The notes below the pieces were generated by a model, which made no database searches, had not been told where the DNA came from, and saw only the letters and a list, made by a program, of their open reading frames with translations. From assembly GCA_020086605.1 (NCBI GenBank), contig JACBWW010000003.1:55468625-55532624 (forward strand): a DNA stretch of 64,000 bases. Reading direction: 5' to 3'. Below are positions 10,801-24,600 of the stretch, one piece after another (the first letter of the stretch is position 1; each line of letters begins with the position of its first letter). Both the position numbers and the translations under genes were made by a program. The DNA comes from Lanius collurio (lineage: Eukaryota > Chordata > Aves > Passeriformes > Laniidae).

Positions 10801-13580
10801 CCTTTCGTACTATAATGTAATTCATTTCCTGTTTTTCACAACTGTCTAGACACAGATCTAACAAGCATTAACCCTGAATCCCACCATTGGGTTAAAAATA
10901 GAGGCTTTAAATATAAAAGTGTGTGGTAAGAATAAGATTGTAGGTTTCCACCTACCACCAGGAGACAGCACTTTTAAATGAGAACCATTTAATTAGCTGT
11001 AAGTAACAAAAAAAATTACTTCAGTTTCAGAGGTTTAAAAAGGCTCCTGGTTGCTTTATATATACCAGCAGCAATACAGGCCCTGCTGAGTTGTGGCATG
11101 GACAGGTTGATTCCCCCTCAGGAGTTATATTTGTCTGGATTTACACCTCCAGCTACATTAAAAAAAGAAAGAATAAATTCCACTTCAGACAGAGAGCTAT
11201 AAAAAGATTGGGAGAAAGTAATTTAAGAGAGAACCAGTGTTAAAAACCATGATCAGCTTCTGATGGGAGACCCATAAACAAAATGTCCAAGGGCCCCAGG
11301 CCCAGCTGAGGAGGATGCCCCAAAGCCTGAGGGAAAAAGCGATGGCCGTGGTACCAAGAGGCACCTCGTGCTGGGAAGGCAAGGCCACAGAGCGTTGGGT
11401 CCCAGCCTAGCACAGCATTGGAGTGCTTGCAGTCATGACCAGACTCAGAGGGGTTCTCATCAGCTTAGGCTGGATAGTGTTTGGGCTGGAGGCGGGCCCC
11501 AGGTTAAGCCAGGCAGCTGCCCCCTCTCCCCCTGCCATGGCTGTGTAGCCTCCTCTGACACTTCCCACCAGCTGGGCTGCCACACTGGAGTGGGAGGAAG
11601 GAGAGAAAGAGATTTCTGGCTTGGAACATGAGCGAAACCCCTCACAAAAGTGAGAGTTTGACCTGTGGAGGCAAAGCAAGAAAAAGCAAAACGATAGTCC
11701 ACCCCAGCTTGGCATGGGGCGCAGACAGGGAGCGCGGCAGCTTCTTGGCTGACAGTTAGTTACACGCACCTTTCACATCAAAGATTACCCACAGAGACAT
11801 CATATGTATTTCAAAAATAAAAATAAATGTTGGTAAGAATTATCTTAACTCAATGCTTAAAAGCCCTGTTAAAGTAAGTCAAAATTCCTGGTGTGCTGTG
11901 ACGAAGAGGAACTCACATTTCCTGCACTGACTGCATTTCTCTGTCTATGAACACAAATCCCATGGAGTGGTTTGTTTATTTATCCCCTGAAGCTGGGAGT
12001 GGATGTTTTTCCTGTCCCACCACCCACTTCCAGCCATTGCATGAAAGCAGCAGCACATTTGGGTGCTCTGGGATGGACTTAGCACTTCACCTGCAAACCT
12101 GTGGGTGTTGCTATCTGCATTCAAGGTCTGTTCTGACCAGGACTGAAATTATCCAAGCAAAACATATTAAAAAGACATTTGTTTGTTTTCAACTAAAAAT
12201 TGCAGTATACTATGCATCAAGAATAGTGAAGTGTGAACTGGTGTCCTTCCAGCTTAGGGAAGGCCTTTGAACTCACATGAGTTATTTAGAGAGCCTTTTG
12301 GAAAACACTGCTTGACAATTTCTACATTTTTGATCAAAAGAACAGCTCAAAATAAAGCAATCCCCTACACTGTTTACTGGGGCTCACCCCTGTAAAGCAG
12401 AGAAGCAGAAATGAGGATTAGGGAAAGGTGGGGCAAAGCAGAGTCATAATTTTAATACTCATTGTGTAAGAGGCTTTCAAAATGCTTTTTGGCCAAACTG
12501 TACTTCTTTTATTAGGCTCTAAGACAGACAGTGAGGGCAATCCAAGGAAGTATACAGGGTGACTTGTTATCATTGATCAAAGCAGACCCTCATCCATGTT
12601 TCAGGCTGTCTCTCCCTCTATCCCTGAGTGCGCTTAAAAGGATGGAGGTACTAGCAGCAATAATATGAAAATAGGGCAACATACTCCTAAAAATCCAGCT
12701 TTCCCCTTAAAGGATTTAGTTTTAGCACATCTAGTCTGTTAAAATAAGTAGAACTTACTATTTTCAAAATAGTTGAAATAAGAAATGTGCCTTAACTACA
12801 GCTTTCTCTTGTTTAAAAGGCTCTGTGATCTTGTCCCATCCTGTTTCCAGAGACTGGTGTCTGGGTGGTGCAACCCTCTAACTGCAGACCCAAGTCACAG
12901 CATAACTACAGAGACTTAGGAAATCACTTAAACATGCCTCATGTGACAGTGCAAATGAGATTGAAAACAAAATATTTGCATTTTGTACTTATTTCCACAG
13001 CTGGCATAGTTTCCATGAGGCAAGTAATCCTGTTTTACCATGATAACTTCTGTTGCAATCAGAGGCACATTTCATTTGCCATCTCAAATGCTTTCCCCAG
13101 TTTATTAGGAGTCCTTTCAGTGGGTTCCTGCTCATATTCCCTCTGAGCAGGAGCCTTGGTCAGACTGTTTGCAGTCCTGACACTAATGAGATGCAACTGT
13201 TCCCCACCCCCCAAAAAAGATTAAAAACCACTCAGGTAATATGTCTAGAAAAACCCCAATATTTCGTAAGCCATAAGTTGGAGTTGAAGGTCTCAGATCA
13301 GTGTGAGCACTGGTGATGTCCTTCAGGGCAGCAATCACTCCTGTGCTGTGGGCAAGTACAGATTCATGAGCACAAGCTCCGTGTGAGCACTGTTTCTGTT
13401 AGAAATGAGAGCTCATTTCCCTTTGAGAGATGATGAAGCAATAACTCTATCTGGGATCTTTTACTGTTACAATGAGCCAAGTTCTGGATGTTCCTGCAGG
13501 AGAGTCTTTGCTTACAGTCATCAGAAGCTCAAGGCTGATAAGGTCACCACCTTGGAAGCAATGAGACACCCAACTCTGTG

Positions 13581-16500
13581 GTTCACATTGTTTGAACATT
13601 TATTGCAATTCAGTGTCAAAAATGTTTTACAAAAATACTGTCTGCACAGAACAGCTGTAAAAATCAGTTGAACATGCAAGGGAAGAGGAAAAAGTGTGCA
13701 AATTTATAATGGAAGGATTTTAACCACACAGTAATATTAAACAGAAGTCTTATATAAGGGATGCCTTTCACTTCATATCATCTCTAGTTACAACTTCAAG
13801 GAAAAATAAAACAGAACACACAATCTCTTCCATATCTAAGTAGGTACTTATAATTACTGTAGATTAGTTCCTAAAGATGAGCATATTTGCTATTTCAAAT
13901 TAAAATGTTCTCTTGGTAACTGACACATTAGCATTCTGTGCAGCACAGGATGGCTAAAGAAAGGCAAATTGCACCCTCAGTTGCCCTCCCAGAAGGAGAA
14001 GCAGCAACACTTGGTCAATAGAGAGGGAATTTCTCTACTGTTAAGATTGTTTCTATACTAGAGACTGCATGTGTCAAGGACAAGATGGATTTGTTCTCCC
14101 TAGGGCCAGATCCTGCAAAGCTGATTTGCTACCAAGAAAATCACTGGAGGAAGACACTGGATAGAAATTAGGTGCTGGTAAAGACTCAGAACCCAGCAGA
14201 CACACACTGACAGCTCTGTGAATGGCTGACCACGGCTTCAGAGCCTGTAACCAGCATCGTGCAACCAATGAGCTGAGAAAGCAGCACAAGCAGAACACCA
14301 GAGTCCCAAACCTTGAAGGAGGGAGTGAGTCTATACCAGCCTGATCAGCCATCAGCTCCACAGGGCCTGTGCTTGTGCAAACAGGCCAGCTACTAAGAGG
14401 GGCATTTTAATTTAAAGCTATGTCTTTTTGGCAAGGTGCTGATCTACAATGAAGCTGTGCAACTTGTTTGCAAGGACAACTGCAGAGGACAATGCTGGTT
14501 TGCTGTACCAAGCAGGAGAGCAGTGTGAAAAGCACATCTGATTTGTTTGCTACACAACAGGATTTGAAATGTTCCTGCTCTAAATGAAATTTTAGCAACA
14601 AAGGGCCAAGGAATTTTCTGGGCAGGAAAAACTGATTTAATAACTCTGTATGTTCTAGAAGGTGACACAAAAGTAATTGGAGTCAAACACAAATGGGAAT
14701 ACAAACAGTTCAAAACCTAGGGCAAATTAAAATATAAAATATATTCCCATATACAGAAAGTGGCAGGGTGCAATTAAATGTTTACATAAAAAGCAGTGTC
14801 TTCAGAGCAATACACATTTTCCTAATCACTTTACATAATAAAGGACCTAGAAACTCCCACTGTTAAAAAAAACAAACCCAAAAAACATAAGAGGAGGTAC
14901 ACACACTTTACAATCAAACTTCAGCATACCATAGTTAGTATAAATGGCTTAAGGTATGTACAGGTGAAATCGTGCCTCTTGAAATGGCCACTACATCAAA
15001 AACTGGCCTCTTCTAGAAAGCTGAAACAGAGACCTGAGATCTCTCCCATCCTAAGGCTCCTCCCTTGCATGGATCTATTTTTCCTCTTCACAGCACCATG
15101 TTCTATGCTGTTGCACTAGTTTAATACATCCTCTAAAGACAATGAGATTTCCCTGGATATGCTGGCAAGAGAAAACCTCAAAGAGAGGAAAAACTCTCCT
15201 TTTGTAGCATAAGAACTCATGCATATCTAATGGAAATGCATCAACTAACTGGAAGGTGAAATGTCATTTGAAAAGAACAATCTATTTCCATAATACAAGC
15301 AAAAGTCTGTTTTCCCCTTCACAACAGCTTTGCCACAATTGTCTTAAAATAAAAAGGTCCTTTTTGCCTGAGAGCAGCCTTAAACCATCTGGCCTGCAAG
15401 CCCCTGATATCACTGTCAGCTCTGTTACTCTGCCATCCTCAGCCAAGCAGATGCCTTTGCACAGTTAAAATACTGATTGCTTTGTTTATAAATGGTTAGA
15501 GTAAGGTACTTGGATGCAACAGCATTTTGTTTTAAATACAAACCAAGAGTACTGAATTCACTGCAACATCTCCCTGTACCAGCCACTTCAGAAACAATGA
15601 GTCTCCAAAAAGACCAAGGCCATCTCTGACAATTACTGCAGCAGTAACTGAATAAGGCTTAATCTCTTTCTTTCTGTTTAGTCTGTTTTGTTCTGTACAG
15701 TAGTTGCTCAGTTTGCTGCTAGTTTGGACGCTGACAGCAATAGCCCAAGACCTCACACAAGCAACAGACAAGTGTCTATGTATAACAAATCATCTTCAGC
15801 ACTTTGACCCTTACAGTGCTAAGAAAGAAAAAACACAGTAATTGAAGTAAGTTTTATAAATAGGAGCCTCAGCTGCACATTAAATCTGTTGTCAGTATGA
15901 CCCATGCTCTCTGGGCAGAAGAGGCCAGTGAAGGGTTGATAGAGGCAATGGCTAGAGCCAAGACATTCCCAAATCACAGCTCAACTTTGAGAATTTCCAT
16001 CTTCTTATGCAAGGAATGCAGCAGGCCAGATTCAAAGCTGAGCTTAAACTTCACTCAGTGTCACAATCTCACAGAGGGTAAGGGCTAAGCACAGGTGCAG
16101 AGTAGGCAGAATGCTGCATTTCATACCAAAATACTGTTGCCTCCCCATCACAACAGGTTGGCTCATCGTGGGTGGCAGAGGCAAAACTACAAAACAAACC
16201 AACCTCAGGTAGAGCTGGAAACAGAGGATGCCAAGGGGCACAGGTCTTCTTGCTGCTGGAAAAAGGAGCTACAGGACTCTCCAAATTCAGTGGCAATGCT
16301 TCACTCATGTCACTTGCAAGTTTCTGTCCTTAATGCCCTCACTCACAAAGCCAGATTTCAGCCTTGTCTACCCACTGCCATCAATGCAAGAAGGAAAACA
16401 GAAACTGGCCTCCTTTACTCACAAACATCCCCCAAACAAGCACAAGTGTATTTTTAAATCACTTTCAGTTGACATGAGTATGATCAGCAGGCTTATGCCT

Positions 16501-18531
16501 TCCACCAGCAGTCAAACTGATGAATGGGGCATCAACACCAAGATAAAGCGTGTTATCCTGCATGTGTTTTCCCCTCTGGAGAGTAACAAGCTCTGAGCCA
16601 TGGCTAAGGGTTGCACAGGCTCACAGAACTCTATGGAAGAGCAAAAACTTGGGATTTGCTGTTCAGCAGCTGGAGAAGGCCAGTTCTTGTCAGCATTTTC
16701 CTTGTGTTCCTCCCCTCTTCCCACTGCTCCATGTAGAGGCAGCTCTTTTCCCTTTTCACATCTCTACCAAGAATATGCAAAGTGATTTAGTTTGCAAAAA
16801 AATGCAAATACTGTAATTTTAAAATACAAACAGCTGCAGAAAAGTGTTCAAAGTCAGTTATAAAAATGTAAAAAAGGAACAGCATATTTAACAATAATTA
16901 ACTCAAGTAGTTGTTCCTGAATTGTCCTGAGTACTCCTCTTCCTCACAATTTTTGTACATAGTCACACACAACCCACTAAATATTTACCCTTCCAAGGTA
17001 TCCTGCTTACATCATGCATAGAGAAAGTGCTATTCAGGAAAATCTACTGGCAAACAGCAAAAACTTTCCACTGCAGGTTTTCAGATTGCTATGTATGAGC
17101 CGGATTCTTCAAGCTCCACTGTAGAGAAAAGTGAAGCATTGCATGTAATAGAGGAGACAGTGAGCCAGATCACAGCCACAATGAAGCAGCCACTTACGCT
17201 GTGGGACTGAAAATTTATCTCTAGGTTAGGGTCAGAAGATGCTATAAAGCAGCTCAGCACTGGGAGCAGAAGGGACTAGGGTCCTTGGGTCTTTGCCCCT
17301 GGCATGGAGAAAGAACCAAAGATGTCAAGTGCCATGTTGGAGATCCCTTTTACCCCAGTTTTGACTGCTAAGTACTAATCACTCCCTGAGCTCCAGGGGT
17401 CTGAAACTAAACATTTGCTGCCAGTCTTCCAATGACTAAAAACCGCATCATTTCATGAGATTCAATGGCCCAGTTCTCCCTATATTTTACCAGCTCCAAG
17501 ACGACTGAATTCACTTGACAGCAGTGGGAATACAGAGCACTGTATATGCTGGAAAACATGGGCTTGAAAGAAACAGACTCTAACCTCACTTAGGATTTCA
17601 ACTAGTGCAATTAACCTAGTGAAGCAGGTAAGAATTTCCCATGTGAGATTAAATCCAATCCTTTGTTTCCCTATCATAGAACTTTCTCCCTTATAGAGAA
17701 TGCTCATCCTTGTGTCTTCTCTTTTCCCATTTGCTTAGTCTTTCATAAAACCATCAAATTAAAAGAGGATAGAGTAAAGTCTTAGGTATTTATATGGTGC
17801 CTATCATCTAGGCATTCAAGCACTGAGTAGAGCAAGAAAACTAATGTAAAGAGGTAAGCATTAATACAAGAAAAGATGCTTACTATCACAAACATTTCCC
17901 TTTAAATCATTGTACAAAATACAAAAGTTCACATTGTACACTGGATTTTTGTTTGAAAGGTACTCAATCTGTTAGAGGTAGAAAGTGGTATGTTGCGATT
18001 CTGTCTCACAAGTAGGCTAGAGTTCTGTCCTAAGTATTTCAGAATGTGTCCTTTAAAAAGCACAAAAGTATTATTAAACTTGTCACAGGGATATTTTTCA
18101 TAAATATTTCTAAAATGTCATATTTATAAATATGTATGCTAAATAAAACCAGATGGAGGAACAGTTCAACAGTCCTAGCCTCATATTGCTTTCTCTGTAT
18201 TAGAAACAAACCAAGAGAGTTCTCAAATGGATGCGGGGCAAATTCATTTTTAACTTCTAAGAACAAAAAATGAAGGTTTTTTTGCCCTGTATCTTGTACT
18301 GTGATGATAAAAAAGGGACTCTGCTGTATTTATACACCAGTCCTATGGAAGTCTGTATTCCTTAAGTGCCGCATGTCAGTGAGCAACTTCACCTTTCATC
18401 TCCGAGATCCTCTTATTCCTTGACTCAGGAGCTTCAAACAAACACGAATATTTACACTATTTACAATTGGAGTGTCCAAGCTCTGTGACAAAGCGTCCTG
18501 TAGGAATCTCATAAGCTGCTGTGACCCAAGT
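13581..18531 (-). other. FBXO32: FBXO32 probable 3' UTR with distal poly(A) signal
   Basis: Downstream of the FBXO32 stop codon lie about 4.9 kb of AT-rich sequence without introns or genes that I can see. On the - strand a canonical AATAAA occurs at 13,604-13,599 and is followed by a GT-rich stretch at about 13,582-13,565, so cleavage is expected near 13,580-13,585. A 3' UTR of about 5 kb agrees with the long 3' UTR known for mammalian FBXO32 mRNA. The extent is inferred from signal and length only. Nearer ATTAAA-type signals on the - strand, for example near 14,640, could give shorter isoforms. Confidence 0.55.
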
Positions 18532-18621
18532 TCAGAACCTGAACAAGTTGATAAACTCCTGCGGTGAAAGAGAGGTGGAGCAAGTCTCTGGGTTGTTGGC
18601 TGTGCAGGGGTGATCAGTACC
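18532..18621 (-). CDS. FBXO32: FBXO32 coding exon 9 (terminal)
   Basis: The acceptor TTTCCCAG precedes 29 codons encoding [20 protein letters not shown] and QEFINLFRF, ending in TGA at 18,534-18,532. The C-terminus LFRF replaces the human LFKF, a conservative change that keeps the hydrophobic end expected for a PDZ class II-type ligand. Confidence 0.96.
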   Translation of the reverse strand, partial: GTDHPCTANNPETCSTSLSPQEFINLFRF

Positions 18622-21600
18622 CTGGGAAAGGAGAAAACAATTCTATTTAGAGAGGCTGCAGAAAGGGTGCCAAAGCATCAGCCAACTTAGCACTGTCCCT
18701 CTGCCAGACATCCCATGAGCAAATAGATAGAGCAGAGCCCAGAATAATAGACAGCTCAGAACTGGGCTTAATATCTTAGGGACAAGTCATCAAAAAAAGA
18801 AGCAGCAAAGATACAATTAATTCTTTTTCCCCTCTTCTGAGAGAAGAGAGGCTAGGGCCTACCATCACCTACAGGAGTTTAATTCCTGAGACATGCCTTG
18901 CACATCACCATAGTGGTAAGCAGAGTTTTGTCCTGGGCCGTTTTGCAGCCATCAGCTTTCATTCCAGCTAATCCTGTTGGCAAGGCCTCCACTTCCATGC
19001 AATGGGTAGCAGAAGCTGGGGCCAATGCTAAAATGATTTCTTGCAGGCAGCCCTAAAACACGCCCATCTTTCAACCCTCAAACCCAATGGACACAATTCG
19101 TGTTCAAGATAAAGATGGGGATCCCTGAAGCACAGAGGAGAAAGGGTCTTAATAGCTGAGGGAGAACTAAGATGTAGGAATTCACTAGGCTATGCAGGCA
19201 AAGGAATTGCAGCACCCTAAGCCAACTGCAAACGGAGGAAGCACTGGATGCCCCATGGCTCCTGCCCCAATCAAGTCTGTCCCACCAGCACCTCATACCT
19301 TCCAAGAAAGGATGTGGCAGTGCCTGCATAGCTGCAGTGTGTCACCATACTGCTCCTTCCGTGGGTAACACCTTATGAGCTTGAAGTACATCTTTTTCCA
19401 ATCCAGCTGTCCTTTGTCAGATAAGATCAGACGTTTGCGAATCTTAAAGAAAAAGATACACAATTATAGCAGATTAAAAAAATTATTTGTTATGTTCAGC
19501 TCACGACATTTTCTTCCTTGCATGTCAGCCTTGCCATTTCCATAATGGTTCCCTTGCAACTGCAAGAAAGCTCTTACTTTGAATATCCAGCTATGAGCAT
19601 TTTCCTGATGGGAACAGCCTCACCCAATATCAGTATGAAGGTCTATTCCCAGTTCATGAACTTCACTGTAGGAAGCCCGAAACCCTGGGAGCTATTTCCT
19701 GTTACTTTGGCCACTCTTTCTGGCTGGCAGCACAGCAAGTAGAGTTGCATTTAACAGTTTTAAAAATTGAGGTGTTTTTCTCTAAGAGTCAGTGATTTAT
19801 CATGTTAGCTTAGCAGACACCTGTCTCTCTTTTTGGGTTCATTAGTTGCAGAGGCTGGATTTGAATTTACTTAATAACAGAACTAACTCCTCCTGAGTCA
19901 CTTCCAAAGTCAGATTCAGAGTAAATAAAGCCAAGTCAGCAGAGACATCTGGTACATGGTTCCTAAAGTGCAGAGGTCTAGTATAAACACCCCAGACATT
20001 CACCCATAAACAGAGAGGGATTTTTGTTTGTTTACTTTTAAGTTTTGATGATCCCAGATGATTACCAGCCTGCCAGAGATGTTTACACAGGTACAAAGTG
20101 GGCAGCAGCAGGGCTGCTTTCCACATACCATCCTGTAACTCACAGAACAGCTCAGAGGGGATTTCTTGCTCTAAAGGGCAAGAGAGTACAAGTTCATGAA
20201 CCACATCCACAAAGATTCTCTGCAAGGCCCAGGACATCAGGGTGATTGCTGGAGCTTGCCTGCACGTTTTCCCTGCACACGTGGGGCAAGGAGCAACTGC
20301 AAGTCATGCAGTTGTTCCCACCTGGATTAGGACTGAAGTTCAGTGTATGATTAATTCCTCAAGCTCCTATTTCAGGAATCATTGTTGTGGCATGCAAACC
20401 CCTCTACATAAATCATCTTCACAGCCATTCTCATGCCAGCCTATATTATCAGCTTGCAGCACAGTCCTCAGATCCAAGAGATAGCCAAGTAAGAGAACAC
20501 GCAGGGCGGGCACTCTCTTGTGGGGTACACCAAGGATCCAATGGCAGTTTGCCTTTGTACCTGTCTGTCTGTGAAGTGGTATTGGCACAGTTTCTTCCAC
20601 AGCAGCCGGTCTTCACTGAGCACTTGGAGGTCAGGAGCCACCTGACCCAGGCTAACCAGGTCCCTTCCATCACTCAGTCGCTGCATGATGTTCAATTGTA
20701 AACACAACGGCAGGTCGGTAAAAGTGGTTCCTTTAAAGGCAGGCTGGAAGAGACAGACAAAACTGAGCTCCCAGGAAGCTGAAAACCTAAGAAATCCTAG
20801 CTTGCAGCAGAACTGCTGCTTTTTAAAAACTTCTTCACACAGAGAAAAAAAACAGCAGTTAAGGAGATATTTTACATAGAAATATTTGACCACCTGCCCC
20901 AGCACAGTTTGAGATAACCTCAAGGAAGAGGACATGTACCTGTAATACAAAAATTAGAGTTGGAGTCCAAGCCTCCTTGTCTCTCCTTTTTGTCCACTCC
21001 ACATCTGTACTCATGAAGTACTGTACTCATCTGTACTTCATGCTCTATGAAGCATCACCATCAGCTTTCACTACAGCAGGACATTGGCTGTATCATGGTA
21101 TCAGCTATTGACCATCCAAGTCTCTCCACCACAAGACAGATGGGCATTACTTCTCAAGTTCAGCTCCAGTTACACACATTGCTGGGAATCTCGTGCTCTT
21201 CTGACATGTGTTTTAGCTTATGTCATCACAGGATCTTGCTGCAACCACAGCAGCGGCTGGTGAGTGCCCACAGCCGGATTTTTCCCTGCATGGCTTTCCA
21301 GCTCACTGCTGGCAGGGCTAACTTTTCCTCTGGGAACACTTGAAGGACCTGCCCCTTTCCCACAGGCTGCAGCCCTGGTTTTCCAGGCTGTTCAGCCACA
21401 GAGACAAAAGGCAACCCCCCCCATCTACCTTTGCTTAGCCTCTACACACTCTAGGATTGTTTTGCAAGTCCACATGGGGCACAGCTCCAGGACAAATTGA
21501 CCACAGTAGATCTGCATGTCCTGCACTCAGGGGAAATCCAAAGTATACACAGGAGCAAGGCATCAGCAGGGACCAAAACCTGGGCTCCAGCTGCTTCAAA

Positions 21601-24600
21601 ACCAGCCCCAGCCTTATTAAGGCAAACAGCAGCTTCTAGGATTGGGCCCCAACAAAGAAACAATGTTAGACAGATGTGCCAAGTTCATCCTTTGCCCTGC
21701 ACAGAGATGCTGCTATTTTAAGTTGCAGAGTCACAGCACCCGCCTTGTCTTTGGCAGAGCTATTAACTGTTTCAAACAAGCAGCACACAGCCCACCAGCA
21801 GCAGGGGAACGCTGCATGAGGCTGCTTTTAATCATATGATCCCATCTCCAGCCATCCCACAGCATGGGAGACTCCAGAGGAACAATAAATACGTCTGCAC
21901 AGCAGCATCTCCTGCCTTCCCTCCAGCGCCTCAGTGCCAGCCTGCCCAGCACCTGCAAGGATCAGAGCTTCTCAACCAAAACATCCATTCTGGCACTGCA
22001 GCCACCAGGCAGACCTGGCACAATCACTCCCGAAGGAGTGAACTGTCTCTACCGGCTCCAGAGGACATTCCTTCCCATGAAAGCCTGGGGCATTTTTTGG
22101 AGTAGGACGAATGCACTGGATCCCTGGATCACATCCCACTGCTCTTCCTTGCCAGGCTGTATTTTGCATTCTTCTGCACTCTGTCTATATATAAGCTTTG
22201 TTAGGACACAACAGGCAAGAGTAAGCTCAGAGACTCTTGGGTCAAAAAAACCTCCCCAAAGCTCACATTTGTATCTCTTTTTCTGGAAAAACCCATGTGA
22301 CTCAAATCCTTAAAGGTTTTCTGAATCAGGCCAAAAACTTATCTGCTACTACTTTTCCCTCAGTACTCTTTTCCAGGACTTTTCAAGCATTACATTTTTG
22401 GAGAAGGAACACAGAACAGACCAGAACAGATCAGTATGCTGTCATTTTCTGGACAGAAGTCTTTTTTTAAAAGTAGCTGTAGCACATGCAACACTATGGA
22501 AGGTTGGTTTTTGGTTTTTTTGTTGTTTTGTTTTTTTTTTAAATGATTTAGGTCTTGGGTGTTGCAAGATATTTCCCCCTCCAGAAACACCACAAACTCA
22601 CTGCATCATAAGTAACTGGCTGCACAGAGCTGAGCTTCTTCCTTTCTCTGAATTCAGCTCATTTTGTTTCAGCTTAAACACAAGTTATCTTCAGTGGTGT
22701 GAATTTTTTTGCAAGCTCTTCATTTATTTTATTTACTATAGAAAAAGTGTCTGCAAACCTACACATAAGTACACATAAAAGGCAGTTCCATTCACAAAGC
22801 AATGTTTTGATGCATGTTTGTCTGAATAGGCAGAGTTCTTCAAGACTACAAGGGGAACATCAACACGGATCTTAGCACTGGGAGAAAGCTTTAGCATTTC
22901 AGTGGAGTAAGCATCCATTTGAGGAAGAAAAGAAGTGTATATATAGTTCTTGACAACCTATTGGTGGTATCCCTGCCTGAGCAGAGGGCTTGGATCAAAT
23001 GACCTCCAGAGATCTATTCCAACATCAGACATTCTGTGAATGTGTGAAATGGAACAAGTTCAGATTTGATTCCCATGTAAAGCCAGGTTAGGAATTTATC
23101 ATCTAACACATCCTTCCCATCCCCACAGATGCTATTAAAAAAACCAGATGTCGTGAAAGCAGGACTCATCCAGCTGGAACAGGTAGCTCCAGACTATTGG
23201 AATAATCACTGGTATTTTCAGCCAGGAAGCATGAAGTTATGCAGCTATTTGAAAACTTGCATTTAATTTACAGATTAAACAAATCTAAAACCCTCAACTA
23301 TCTGATAAATAAGTTTTGAAGGCAGTTGCTCAGTTTGAGAAAGCCTGAGTTGACTTTTCACACGAAGGCCTAGCCTCTGAGGCCTGATGAGGGGGAGATG
23401 GTTTTCTGCCCAGCTCTGTTCACATAGCACTTCACAGCCATTATGGAGTCAAACCACAGTCTGTGACGAGTAATCTCAAGCATAATCCTGGGTTATGTAC
23501 ATTGAGTTTGAATTAAGGGAGTCAAGTAACACCAGGAATGCATCCAGTTATTCTGGCAGCTCCAGGTCCTTCCACTCTGTGCTTGCACTGGGAGTACAGT
23601 AGAAAGCAGTCATCCAAATGAGAGCCATTAATACAAAAAGGTTTCATGAAGGAGATAATATTTTTAGCTTTCAGGATTTGTGCTTACCATGGTGATCTGA
23701 ATGTTGTTCAGTTGCTGCTGCCAGTGGAGAATGCTCTCCATCCTGTGCACCCACATGTTGATGTTTCCAACCAGGACAGACTTGCCCACCCGTTGAACTA
23801 ATGTGCAGAGGGATGTGTAGAGAGTCTGCAGCAATTCCCGTATTAGCCTGATGTTCTGCTGATCTTCAAGGACTTTGGAAGAACAAGAAAGGTTAAAAAT
23901 GGGAATTGGCAAAATCTTTCTCTGAATCTACATGCTTCTCGGGCAAGTCATTTTCTGTAACTTCACAGGCTAAGAGAGCCAGCCTGTGCTTTTCTTTTTA
24001 GAGGAAAGCACTTAAACATTATCCAGTCATAGCAGGTTAGACAGCAGATGGAAAGAGAGCCTCCCAGGATAAGCAGATGAGATCTGCCATTTCTGCAGCA
24101 CTTCCCATTTCCAGCCACTGGCAACCAGCCAGTTTTCCCCTCTGATACTGTACAAGAGGTTATCTGTGTGCACCTCTTCCCCATCTACCCCAGCTAATGT
24201 GCATTTCTCATTATGTTTAATAATAGGGTGCTCTCAAGGCCCAGGCGACAGTCATAGCTAAATATCCATGAGGCAAGTGCCACATTGCAACCACAATTCA
24301 TTCCCCTGAACCGGTGAAGACACCCCTCCAGAGCAGTGGGAGTACTGGGTACAGCACACTGCCAGCAAGGCAGCAGCAGATACTGCAGATATGCCTGGCC
24401 GAGGGCAGGAGCAGTCACATCTTCTGCAGTCAGAAATAGGAATCAGTAGGATGCAAAAGGGGTGGAAGTAAGGAAAGCTGGAAAAGGAGGAGTCACCTCT
24501 CAGATACCTACCAGACTACAGATATTTCTCCCCCTCCCCCCAAGTGCTTCATTGTGGGAAAAGAAGGCAGAACTGCACTACAGAAATAAGCAGTGGTGCC

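Larger units (their letters stand above)
719..13580. other. convergent intergenic spacer between NTAQ1 and FBXO32
   Basis: These 12.9 kb between two tail-to-tail genes hold no gene I can support. Contents are two decayed CR1 fragments (about 1612-1760 and 7713-7850), an 11-bp hairpin at 3409-3434, a GC-richer CpG-containing patch at about 9,550-10,010, and a T16 tract at 10,682-10,697. Longer frames at 6379-6852 (+) and 9500-10129 (-) show no recognisable domain and no splice context. Their composition fits chance frames. Confidence 0.6.
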
